Assembly: GCA_900756945.1 (NCBI GenBank)
Contig: CAAELZ010000063.1
Span: forward strand, 1 to 31,187
DNA from: an uncultured Collinsella sp.
GTDB lineage: Bacteria > Actinomycetota > Coriobacteriia > Coriobacteriales > Coriobacteriaceae
Direction: 5' to 3'
DNA: 31,187 nt
Shown one piece after another: positions 15,555-23,140 of this stretch. The notes beneath the pieces were generated by a model. It was given only the letters and a program-made list of their open reading frames with translations. It was not told the origin of the DNA and did no database searches. The position numbers and the translations under genes were made by a program. Every line of letters starts with the position of its first letter. Within the stretch, counting starts at the first letter, position 1.

Positions 15555-15588
15555 AACCGGTTGGAATTCCCATTCCAACCGGTTTTTT
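15555..15588 (+). terminator. Rho-independent terminator after the GtrA pair
   Basis: A perfect 13-bp stem (15555-15567 with 15572-15584), TCCC loop, and a run of six T from the stem end. One of the clearest terminators in the window. Confidence 0.95.
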
Positions 15589-15627
15589 GCTTGCCGAGAG
15601 ACCCGGCGACCCAATCCCATTCGCATG

Positions 15628-15665
15628 AAAAACGGGCGGCCCGGATGTCTGTCCGAACCGCCCGT
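15628..15665 (-). terminator. Rho-independent terminator of the DUF4430 operon
   Basis: On the minus strand ACGGGCGG pairs with CCGCCCGT, with CGGA/TCCG extending it past a two-base mismatch, and the stem is followed by TTTTT. It lies 22 bases after the stop of the second DUF4430 gene. Confidence 0.85.
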
Positions 15666-15687
15666 CTGGCGCGCTATGTCGAAGCCT

Positions 15688-16581
15688 CTAGCCTGTAACG
15701 TAATACCAGACCACGTTGTCGCCGTTGGAGAGAACGTAGTTGCTGCAGGCCGTCATGGGCGTTGTGCCGTTGACGGAGTACATCCAGCCGCTCGTGCCGC
15801 CGTACTGTTTCTCGGCCAAACCACCAATCGCGGAGACATACGTGCCGTACGACGAGCCATGTGCGTTGACAGAAAGGCCCAGCGCGCACAGGGCATCGTA
15901 GACGGTAGCGCCTTCGTTAAAGGTAAAGGTGCCACCAGAAGACACAGGATTGCCCACAGCGCTCGATGTGACCGAAACCGTCACTGTTATGTAGCTGGAC
16001 TCCTGCGAGCCGCTCTGGCCGCCCGAGGAGGCGTTTCCACCATTAGAGGATGAGGCTCCATCAGACGACTGGCCACCGCCAGACGCATTGGAAGTATCGC
16101 CGACTCCCGTATTTTGGGCAGCGGATTTATCGCCAGACTTCTTGCCGTCCTGACCATCGGACTTCTTGCTATCCGAGCTTTTATCCGATTCCTTGTTTGA
16201 AGACTCGGAATCGTCCTTGGACTTGGACTCATCAGAATGCTTGGACTCATCTTTTGCGTCATTCGATGACTTGGAATCCTTGGAACTGGCCTCGCCCGAA
16301 GTCGTAGTCGAGCCAGACACCTTGGTGTCCTTGGTTACGACGCTCTCCCCCGTCACGGTCTGAATGATCCAGTCGATGGACCAGGCACCGCTCTCGGAAG
16401 GATGGACGAAACCCAGCGAGACGACGATCAGAATGGTGCACGCGGCAGTCAGGACGCCGAGGAACGTCTTGCGACGAGGGGCGGACGCCGCCGAAGCGGC
16501 GCCCTGTTGCTTTGCATCGTCGAACTGAATGAACGAGGAATCTGGTTGCTTGGGGTCAGCGTCCTTGGATTTATTGGACAC
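15688..16581 (-). CDS. Membrane-anchored DUF4430 (transcobalamin-like) protein
   Basis: 297 residues from GTG 16581, chosen because GGTGAGG stands just before it; GTG 16590 is the alternative. The ribosome site overlaps the stop region of the upstream gene, so translation is coupled. N-terminal 38 residues are cytoplasmic and basic before a single membrane helix (about 39-58). Residues about 90-195 are Ser/Lys/Asp/Gly-rich low-complexity linker, suited to crossing the cell wall. The last 100 residues form one DUF4430 domain, ending in GWMYSVNG and NVVWYYVTG. DUF4430 is assigned to the transcobalamin C-terminal-like fold, which in animal B12 carriers covers the corrinoid. With a cobalamin riboswitch at the head of the operon, a surface corrinoid-binding role is a reasonable inference. 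Confidence 0.85.
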   Translation of the reverse strand: MSNKSKDADPKQPDSSFIQFDDAKQQGAASAASAPRRKTFLGVLTAACTILIVVSLGFVHPSESGAWSIDWIIQTVTGESVVTKDTKVSGSTTTSGEASSKDSKSSNDAKDESKHSDESKSKDDSESSNKESDKSSDSKKSDGQDGKKSGDKSAAQNTGVGDTSNASGGGQSSDGASSSNGGNASSGGQSGSQESSYITVTVSVTSSAVGNPVSSGGTFTFNEGATVYDALCALGLSVNAHGSSYGTYVSAIGGLAEKQYGGTSGWMYSVNGTTPMTACSNYVLSNGDNVVWYYVTG

Positions 16582-16590
16582 AGCCCTCAC

Positions 16591-19500
16591 CTACCGACGT
16601 TTGGTGAACACGAACACGCCGACGATGGCGAGACCGATGACGCCGGCGGCAACGCCAACAATGGCGAGCGGGTTGGTGCCAGTCTCCTGCTCGGAAGCAC
16701 TAGAGGACTTCTTAGCAGTGGTCGTGGAAGCAGCACCCGTATCGGACTTGGAATCGGACTTCTTGTCGGACTTGCTGTCCTTCTTGTCAGACTTCTTGTC
16801 AGACTTCTTCTCGTCCTTCTTATCGGACTTATCGGAGTCCTTCTTGTCGGACTTGTTGTCCTTGGTCTCGGTCTTGGTTGACACTGTCGTCTTGGTCACC
16901 GGCTTCTGACCCGGGGCGATAGCGCCACCGGCCTGCTGGCCCTTCGTGCCGGAGCCAGAACCCGTGCCAGTGCCGGCACCAGCACCAGAACCGTTACCAG
17001 CGCCACCATTGCCGCCATTGGAGCCAGAGCCGCCATTGCCGCCAGGGTTAACAGCATTCTTGGTCCACTTGGCATACAGCGTCAGATCGGCCGTCACCGG
17101 CGCGATAAAGTCATACGCCTGCGTGCAAGCCTCATCGGTATACCAACCGCTGAAAGTATAGCCATCGCGCGTCGGATCGGCCGGCTTGACCAGCTTGCCG
17201 TCGGCCGTAGCAACGAACTTAGTGTCGCAAGCAGACCCGCCGTTGGAATTAAAGGCAACCGTCCAAGACTCGACAGCCCCCAGCTTGAACAGCGTACCCG
17301 AATCATTGATGTAGTAGAGGTTGCCAGAAGCATCGGCAATGACCGGAGAGTCGCAGTGCTGGTAATGGCCAGCCGCATCATAAATCTGCGTCGCCTCTGC
17401 ATCGCCGAGCGTATAGCGATACACGCCACCACCAGCAGAGTAGTTAACGTAATCCTTGCTATCCGCGCTGTTAACGGTGAAGTACACATAGGTCTTGCCG
17501 CCCTGAACACTCACCAGCGGAGTAGCAGCAATACCGTTAAATCCGGCCGGCAGTTCTTTACCGTCAGCAGCGGTGACCATCGTGGTCTTACCGGTCTTCA
17601 GATTATAGAGAGCCAGAGCAGAGCCAGTAGCCGTCTGTCCGCCGACAATCAAGTTTTCGCCAGCCACCGCCGGTGCGCTCATGTTATTAGTAAGACCCAG
17701 GTCGACCGTCTTCTGCTCGCTTAGTACGCCCTTCGCCGAAAGCGAAATCACATGGAGCTTTCCATCGTGCGTCATCTGATAGAAGGTCGAACCATTGGAC
17801 GGATCGGCGACACAGTCGGCGTTCGCGAGAGCACCGAGCTTCATAGTCGAAACGACATCGCCCGTCGTCTTATCAATGCACTTAAGCGTGCCCGCGCTCG
17901 TAGGAACAATGGTGTACTTATCCGTCAGCGCAGCACCAGTCCAATAATAGCCCTCGGAAGGGTCAATGTTCTGCCAAGAGACTTCGCCCGTGGCAATCTT
18001 GATACGCTTCAGGGAGCCGTTGCCGTAGGTCGCGTTGTAGTTCTCGTCATACGAAATATCGACCGTACCAACATAGACGTACTCGCCATCCGAAACCACG
18101 GTGCAGGAGCTCTGCGTCAAGTCCGTCAAACCTGGCGTCAGCCACTTGCAGATCAGCTTGTCCGCAGTAATCGCCTGGACCGCACCGCCGTTGAGCGGAA
18201 CGATGATAAGGCCATTGGTATAGATCGGACGAGAGGTATAGCTCACCTTGGAGGCAAGCGGCGCAGAGGCAACCTTTTTGCCCGTGGACGAATCGATCTT
18301 AATGAGCTCGTTCTCGGTCGCGATGTACACAAAACCGTTAGCAATGACAGGCTCGCTGCAGTTGGCATACTGCTGACCAGACTCGGCCTTCCAATCGAAG
18401 GCCCACTTAAGACCGGCGGCCTGCGCAGGCGTCTTGGCGTCCGTAACGGACGTACCGTTGCCGCTGTTGCCGTAGCCGGCCCACTCGGCATCCCAATCAG
18501 GAGTCGTCGCACTCGGGTCCACGACAATCTTGTCGGGATCGGGCATGGGCGAATCGTCGGTGGTATAGGCAAGCGTAACCTTATCGCCGCTCTTGAGCGT
18601 AATCTGGTTGGCGCAGAGTAAGGAGGGCTCTCCATTGATATACAGGTGCCAAGATTTATTGGTCGCAGCATCCCAGGCATACGGCTTGTGATCGAACGGC
18701 GAGTTGATGGAATTGAGGAACCAGTACTCACCACTCTGGGAGCCGTTGTACGTAACGCCCTTGGCCTTCAGGACCGTCTCAATAAGGTTCTGGGCAGTAG
18801 AGCCTTCGGGCAAAGAAACACTGCTTGCCGAGCCCCAGCAAGTATTGTTGCCGTTGACATCGGGGCCGACAACATCGACAGACCCAAGAACCTGACCGGG
18901 GAGGGCATCGGCGTCAGCACCATACATAAAGGTGACGGCGTCGCCCTCTTGGAGCTCGTAGTTGCCGGCACCGACCGTGGCGGACTTGCCATTTACATAG
19001 AATTGCCAATAACTGCGGGTCGCAGGATCATACTTATAGGTCTTACCGTCAAGCGGCGATTTAATGCCGCTGAGGTACCAGCCCCAAGACTCTTCACTAG
19101 CAACGAGATCAAGACCAGTCTGCTCCAGCAGATCCTTGGCAGTAGAGCCCGCCTTGAGACTCATCTGACCCGTCGAAGCCCAAACCTGCTGCTTGCCGTC
19201 CTTGTCCTTACCGAGGACCTGAACGGAAGCATGGACAGAATCGGAGGGCAACTGGTCGCCCCAGCCACCGTAGAACCACGTAACGGTATCGCCAGCATGA
19301 ATGGTGACATTGTCTGCCGTGCAGTCGCTCGACTTGCCGTTGATGAACAGCTGCCAAGAGGTCGAATAATCGAGCGGCTTACCCAGCTCAACGCCGTTGT
19401 ACTTAAGGCTCAGAATGAAGGAGCCCGCAACAACGGCATCGATGTCATTCGCCTCGAGCGCGACCTTCGTAAGGTCAAGTGCGTTCGAGCCGGACGTCAC

Positions 19501-20385
19501 CACATACTGCGCGTTATCGACCCAAGTCTGAGTCTTGCCCTGGGCATCGCGACCAATGACGGTCACATTTGCGGCAACCTGGTCCTTAACGACAGGGGAC
19601 GAGCTACCAGCCGTATAGGCAAACTCAATCTTCTGCCCCTGGGTGAGCTTGACGCCGCTCGCGCCAACCGAGGAAGATGCGCCGTCAACAAACAGCTGCC
19701 AGTAGGCATAAGTCGCCGGATCGAAGGCAAGCGTGCGGCCATCGCTCGGGGACGTGATGCTTTCGAGGTAAAAACCGTATGCCGTGTTCGGATCGTATTT
19801 CGCCTTGAAGCCCACCTTCTGCTGCAGCTTAACGAAGGCGTCCGCAGCCGTCGCGCCCTCGTCGAGCTTGAGTTGCGTAGGTGCCACCCAGGTCTGAGCC
19901 TTGCCGTCGACATCGATGCCGATAATCGAGAACGAGACCTCGACTTGCTTCTTGGCGACATCGCCGGTTTCTGTCGGGTTCTCTGTCTGGACGGCAGTCG
20001 CGGCGGCAGATCCTGCTTGGCCAGCGGATGCCGTCGAAGACCGCTCGCTCGCGGTAGGGTTCTCCCCCGTCGCCGAGCCCTCGTCGCCAGTTGCCGCCTC
20101 TGTTGTGGCGGCACTAGCTGCAGGCGCGCCCTCGGAATCCGAAACCTCGGCCTTACCCTGGTCGGCAGCACCGTCCGCGGCCCCCGTGCCCTCACTCGGT
20201 GTCGCAGCCTGCGCCACGACCTCGGCAATGCCCTCGGCGCCTTCGGCCCACAGCTGTGCCGGCGTAGTGCCAAAAGCCATGGCAAAAGCCAGGAACGCCA
20301 CCAGGCCGCGCTTGGCTACGCCGCGGGCAATCGCTCCATGGCGACGCCACGAGGCGCGCTGGCGCTCGTCCTCAAACATATCCAT
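16591..20385 (-). CDS. Large surface protein: four DUF4430 domains, PQQ-like propeller, InlB-type repeat
   Basis: 1264 residues from ATG 20385, where TAGGAG lies five bases upstream; ATG 20466 (27 codons earlier, AGGGGG upstream) is possible. A signal peptide covers about 16-47 (basic, then LVAFLAFAMAF). After an Ala/Thr/Glu linker come four DUF4430 repeats, roughly 147-260, 270-374, 384-490 and 500-608. Each has GWYL or similar, SP.DG, YDPAT, YWQFYVNG and GD.VTF.Y. Residues about 655-1036 form a beta-propeller of PQQ/pyrrolo-quinoline type with repeated VYIATE and GSLKRIK-like strands. An InlB/Flg_new repeat follows at about 1040-1108 (VAFNSNGG...GYTFSGWYTD). Then Gly-rich and Lys/Ser/Asp-rich spacers and a C-terminal helix with KRR; the preceding QETGTNP looks like a worn LPxTG signal. 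First gene of a cobalamin-riboswitch operon. Confidence 0.9.
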   Translation of the reverse strand: MDMFEDERQRASWRRHGAIARGVAKRGLVAFLAFAMAFGTTPAQLWAEGAEGIAEVVAQAATPSEGTGAADGAADQGKAEVSDSEGAPAASAATTEAATGDEGSATGENPTASERSSTASAGQAGSAAATAVQTENPTETGDVAKKQVEVSFSIIGIDVDGKAQTWVAPTQLKLDEGATAADAFVKLQQKVGFKAKYDPNTAYGFYLESITSPSDGRTLAFDPATYAYWQLFVDGASSSVGASGVKLTQGQKIEFAYTAGSSSPVVKDQVAANVTVIGRDAQGKTQTWVDNAQYVVTSGSNALDLTKVALEANDIDAVVAGSFILSLKYNGVELGKPLDYSTSWQLFINGKSSDCTADNVTIHAGDTVTWFYGGWGDQLPSDSVHASVQVLGKDKDGKQQVWASTGQMSLKAGSTAKDLLEQTGLDLVASEESWGWYLSGIKSPLDGKTYKYDPATRSYWQFYVNGKSATVGAGNYELQEGDAVTFMYGADADALPGQVLGSVDVVGPDVNGNNTCWGSASSVSLPEGSTAQNLIETVLKAKGVTYNGSQSGEYWFLNSINSPFDHKPYAWDAATNKSWHLYINGEPSLLCANQITLKSGDKVTLAYTTDDSPMPDPDKIVVDPSATTPDWDAEWAGYGNSGNGTSVTDAKTPAQAAGLKWAFDWKAESGQQYANCSEPVIANGFVYIATENELIKIDSSTGKKVASAPLASKVSYTSRPIYTNGLIIVPLNGGAVQAITADKLICKWLTPGLTDLTQSSCTVVSDGEYVYVGTVDISYDENYNATYGNGSLKRIKIATGEVSWQNIDPSEGYYWTGAALTDKYTIVPTSAGTLKCIDKTTGDVVSTMKLGALANADCVADPSNGSTFYQMTHDGKLHVISLSAKGVLSEQKTVDLGLTNNMSAPAVAGENLIVGGQTATGSALALYNLKTGKTTMVTAADGKELPAGFNGIAATPLVSVQGGKTYVYFTVNSADSKDYVNYSAGGGVYRYTLGDAEATQIYDAAGHYQHCDSPVIADASGNLYYINDSGTLFKLGAVESWTVAFNSNGGSACDTKFVATADGKLVKPADPTRDGYTFSGWYTDEACTQAYDFIAPVTADLTLYAKWTKNAVNPGGNGGSGSNGGNGGAGNGSGAGAGTGTGSGSGTKGQQAGGAIAPGQKPVTKTTVSTKTETKDNKSDKKDSDKSDKKDEKKSDKKSDKKDSKSDKKSDSKSDTGAASTTTAKKSSSASEQETGTNPLAIVGVAAGVIGLAIVGVFVFTKRR
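16741..16870 (-). repeat. Low-complexity KSDKK-coding repeat
   Basis: A run of related 12- to 15-base units (GACTTCTTGTC variants on the plus strand) encodes the Lys/Ser/Asp repeats before the C-terminal helix of the large DUF4430 protein. Such runs often vary in copy number between strains. Confidence 0.6.
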
Positions 20386-20526
20386 TTGGCTCCTATTGTC
20401 TGTACTTGGAGCATTGCCCAGCGGCTGCCCCACGTCATCGCGCATGTTGCGCTCGAGTTCCCCCATCGGGGTCCCCCTTCCCTCCAGAGCCCAACGCGTA
20501 CCGGCGGCATGCGCCGCGGTCGCGCA

Positions 20527-20701
20527 CAAGATGGGAGGCGATCCGACTTAACCTTACCGACCCGGGCGCGCCGTCCGATCTGCGACGCGAACATCCCGGG
20601 CCAAGAGGAATTACGGTTACTGGTACAGCCGAGGACTTGCACCCCGATTCTCCCAAACGCGCAGGAAAACCGCGCATTCGTGCGTCTCCGCACCACCATC
20701 T
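20527..20701 (-). ncRNA. Cobalamin riboswitch
   Basis: Read on the minus strand, 20654-20611 contains the B12-riboswitch core in order: GGGAGAATC, then GGTGCAAGTCC, GGCTGTACC and GTAACCGTAA. These match the family pattern GGGAA..GGUG.AA..CC....CUG..CC.GC.ACUGUAA. A B12-box-like AAGTCGGATCGCC lies near the 3' side (about 20549-20537). P1 can form between 20696-20701 and 20527-20532 (AGATGG with CCATCT), closing a 175-base aptamer, a usual size. It sits upstream of the DUF4430 operon, 142 bases before ATG 20385. No clear terminator is in the expression platform, so control of translation start is more likely; CCCATC at the aptamer end could also pair with GATGGGG at 20467-20461. Confidence 0.88.
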
Positions 20702-20710
20702 AGGCCATCG

Positions 20711-20739
20711 ATTATTACTGTCGATATGGTAGCACGCAA
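20711..20739 (-). promoter_or_regulatory. Probable promoter of the riboswitch-DUF4430 operon
   Basis: On the minus strand TTGCGT (20739-20734) and TAATAA (20717-20712) are 16 bases apart, and transcription would start just before the riboswitch P1 strand. The boxes are moderate matches, but the position is exactly right. Confidence 0.5.
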
Positions 20740-20852
20740 AAGGGCCCCGCACACAGGCGAAGCCCAAGGTAAAAGCTATGGTTTGCGATAGAAAAGGGTG
20801 GGAATGAAGTGCCGAGCAAAAGGATCCGCCTTTCTCTAATCCCGGGAAATCG

Positions 20853-22616
20853 TTAACGCTTGCCGCCGTGACTGTTGCGCCAGATCTCGCGGCCCAGCAT
20901 CAGCGCCAGCACCAGCGCGCTCACGTAGCCCATAAAGCCAATGACTGGGATGCCAAACACAACCGGCTCGATGCGTGCGTAGTACACCACCGACGAACCG
21001 ATAAACAGACCAGCGATCACAATTGCCATCGACATGCGGTCGATAATTCCGCCCAGCTGTCGCAGCGCCTTATCGCTGCTCATGATCTGCGTGTTTACCT
21101 TAAGCTGGCCGCGCGTGAGCATACGCGAAGCCAAGCCCAGATACTCGGCCGCCTCGAGCGAGCCTTTTGCCGCGCGATAGCTGCTCGCGGCAAGATCGCG
21201 CCCCATTTCGCGGACGCGTGCATAGGCGCTTTTCTCGTTTTTGATATGCGCCTGGATGATCTGGATCATGTTGACGTTGGGCATGTACTCGGTCAGCAGA
21301 CCCTCGAGCGTCACCATGCCGCGGGCGAACATCGTCACCACGCTCGGCAGCTCAACATCGTTTTTGCGCGCCAGGTTTAGCAGCGAGGTCAAAAACTCGC
21401 CGATATCAAGATCCTTAAGGTCAAGTCCCGCAAAGTCGGCGACGATAAAGTCCAAGTCGGACAAAAAGGCCGAATGGTCGAGCTCGGCCGAATCGCCGCG
21501 CGTCACGGCAAAACGCATGAGCGAATCCTTGAGCTTGGGCACGTCACCCTCGGCCACGGCGAAAATCATGTCCTTGACGATGCCGCGGTCGTGGCTCGAC
21601 ATGCGCCCGACCATGCCCAGGTCGATAAAGTAAACAATGCCGTCCTTGAGAATGATGTTTCCCGCATGCGGGTCGGCATGGAAAAAGCCGTCATCGAGCA
21701 CCTGCGTCGAGTAATCCTCGACGATTGCGGCACCGATCTTTTCTAACTCATAGCCTTCGGCTACCAGTTGTTTGGGATCGGCGATGGAGATACCGTCGAT
21801 GTAGTCCATGACCACCACGTGCTCGGTGCAAAGGTCCAAGTAGGATTTGGGGCACGACACGCCGCGCACGCTCTTATGGAACTCATAGAAGTCGTTGAGG
21901 TTTTTGGCCTCGGCCAAAAAATTGGTCTCCTCGCGAAACGAGGTCCATAGCTCCTCGACCACGCCGTGCAGGTCCACAAACTGATCGGTGTTGACGAACT
22001 TGGAGACAATACGCACCACCGAGCGAATGATGTCGATGTCCTGCGCCATCACCTGCTGCGCACCGGGGCGCTGCACCTTAACGGCCACGTCCTCGCCGGT
22101 CACCAGGCGGGCGCGGTGCACCTGCGCGAGCGACGCGCTACCGAGCGGGTTGGGGTCGATCGCGTCGAACATCTGCCCCAGGCGCTGGCCGTATTCCTCT
22201 TCCAGACAGCGGAGCACTACCTCATACGGCACCGGCTCTACGTCGGAGCGCAAGCGACGCAGCTCGTCGCAAAACCGCTGCGGCAAAATCTCGGAGCGGT
22301 TGGCCAGAATCTGCCCCATCTTGACGAACATGGGGCCGAGCTCTTCGAGCAGACGGCGCAGGCGCACCGGCGTGAGGTTATCCCACACGCGATACTTTTT
22401 GATCAGGCGAACGATCTGCCCAATGCGTTCGCGGCGGCCCGCCGGCGTGAGCTGGTACTCCTCGTCTGGCGCCATCGCGTCGGGCTCTTCGGGGACCATA
22501 TCGACAGCGCGCGGCTTCTTGCGAGCGCCCGAGACGGCGGCCTCAACCTCATCGACAACCGCCGTCTCGTCACCCAAGGGGTCTAGATTGTTGTAATCGG
22601 TGGTGGAATCTGCCAT
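20853..22616 (-). CDS. ABC1/UbiB (AarF) family atypical kinase
   Basis: 587 residues. The N-terminal 60 residues are acidic and variable. The defining KxGQ motif is KMGQ at 99-102. The nucleotide-binding part follows with GSASLAQVHRA (Ala-rich loop in place of a Gly-rich P-loop), VAVKVQRPG, and later FFHADPHAGNIIL and FIDLGMVG. Two membrane helices close the protein (from about 525), ending in GREIWRNSHGGKR. UbiB proteins are linked to isoprenoid-quinone and prenyl-lipid handling; actinobacterial members are mostly uncharacterised. The phasin-like gene ends eight bases upstream, an arrangement that implies one transcript. The ribosome site is weak, consistent with coupled translation. Confidence 0.92.
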   Translation of the reverse strand: MADSTTDYNNLDPLGDETAVVDEVEAAVSGARKKPRAVDMVPEEPDAMAPDEEYQLTPAGRRERIGQIVRLIKKYRVWDNLTPVRLRRLLEELGPMFVKMGQILANRSEILPQRFCDELRRLRSDVEPVPYEVVLRCLEEEYGQRLGQMFDAIDPNPLGSASLAQVHRARLVTGEDVAVKVQRPGAQQVMAQDIDIIRSVVRIVSKFVNTDQFVDLHGVVEELWTSFREETNFLAEAKNLNDFYEFHKSVRGVSCPKSYLDLCTEHVVVMDYIDGISIADPKQLVAEGYELEKIGAAIVEDYSTQVLDDGFFHADPHAGNIILKDGIVYFIDLGMVGRMSSHDRGIVKDMIFAVAEGDVPKLKDSLMRFAVTRGDSAELDHSAFLSDLDFIVADFAGLDLKDLDIGEFLTSLLNLARKNDVELPSVVTMFARGMVTLEGLLTEYMPNVNMIQIIQAHIKNEKSAYARVREMGRDLAASSYRAAKGSLEAAEYLGLASRMLTRGQLKVNTQIMSSDKALRQLGGIIDRMSMAIVIAGLFIGSSVVYYARIEPVVFGIPVIGFMGYVSALVLALMLGREIWRNSHGGKR

Positions 22617-22624
22617 CTGCGCTG

Positions 22625-23041
22625 CTACTCGGCCTCTTTGGCGTCCTCTGCATCGTCGGGCTCAACAGACTCGACGGGCACCGAGGTCACGTTATCCTCG
22701 ACCGAATCGACGATATCGCGTACATGGGCCAAAAAGGCCGTGCGCTCGGGGGCGGTCATAACGCGGACGCGGGCCAGGATGAGCTCGTCGAGCACGCGCT
22801 GTGCCGCGGTCTCGCCCTGCATGCCCAGGCGCTCGGTCAGGTCGGAAATGGTGCCACCGGCCTGCTCGAACATGTCGGACACACTGCGGGCGATATCGGG
22901 GGTGCCGGCGTCCTTGCGCACCTGCTCGCCCTTGGTATTGAGGTCGTCGAGGACCTTCTTGCCGCCCTCGACGGCAACGGCGGCGGCGCCGAAGCCCACG
23001 TTGATGGCACCGTTAACAAGCTGATCGAGTTTCATAACCAT
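22625..23041 (-). CDS. Phasin-like amphipathic protein, partner of UbiB kinase
   Basis: 138 residues from ATG 23041, with GGAG six bases upstream; ATG 23035 is a close alternative. It begins MKLDQLVNGAINVGFGAAAVAVEGGKKVLDDL, an Ala/Gly-rich helix followed by charged amphipathic helices and an acidic tail. This pattern resembles phasin or PHA-granule-associated (PhaF/PhaI-like) proteins and the small helical proteins found beside bacterial UbiB genes. No PHA synthase is present, so granule binding is doubtful; a lipid- or membrane-surface role with the kinase is more likely. First gene of the two-gene operon. Confidence 0.7.
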   Translation of the reverse strand: MVMKLDQLVNGAINVGFGAAAVAVEGGKKVLDDLNTKGEQVRKDAGTPDIARSVSDMFEQAGGTISDLTERLGMQGETAAQRVLDELILARVRVMTAPERTAFLAHVRDIVDSVEDNVTSVPVESVEPDDAEDAKEAE

Positions 23042-23140
23042 GGTTGTCTCCAATCACAAACAACTGCATTGGCGTTCTTGTACCCAAGATTGAGTGAAAG
23101 CGACAAAGCGTTTTAGCGCTATTCGATCGACGGGAAATCC

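Noticed and set aside
18646..20703. Long plus-strand open frame opposite the large DUF4430 gene
   Set aside because: Arg-rich product with no recognisable domain; the opposite strand carries a signal peptide, repeated domains and a riboswitch in the correct orientation.
20739..20765. Weak GGGC/GCCC hairpin followed by TTTT after the UbiB gene
   Set aside because: Only four plus three base pairs with internal loops; too weak to call a terminator.
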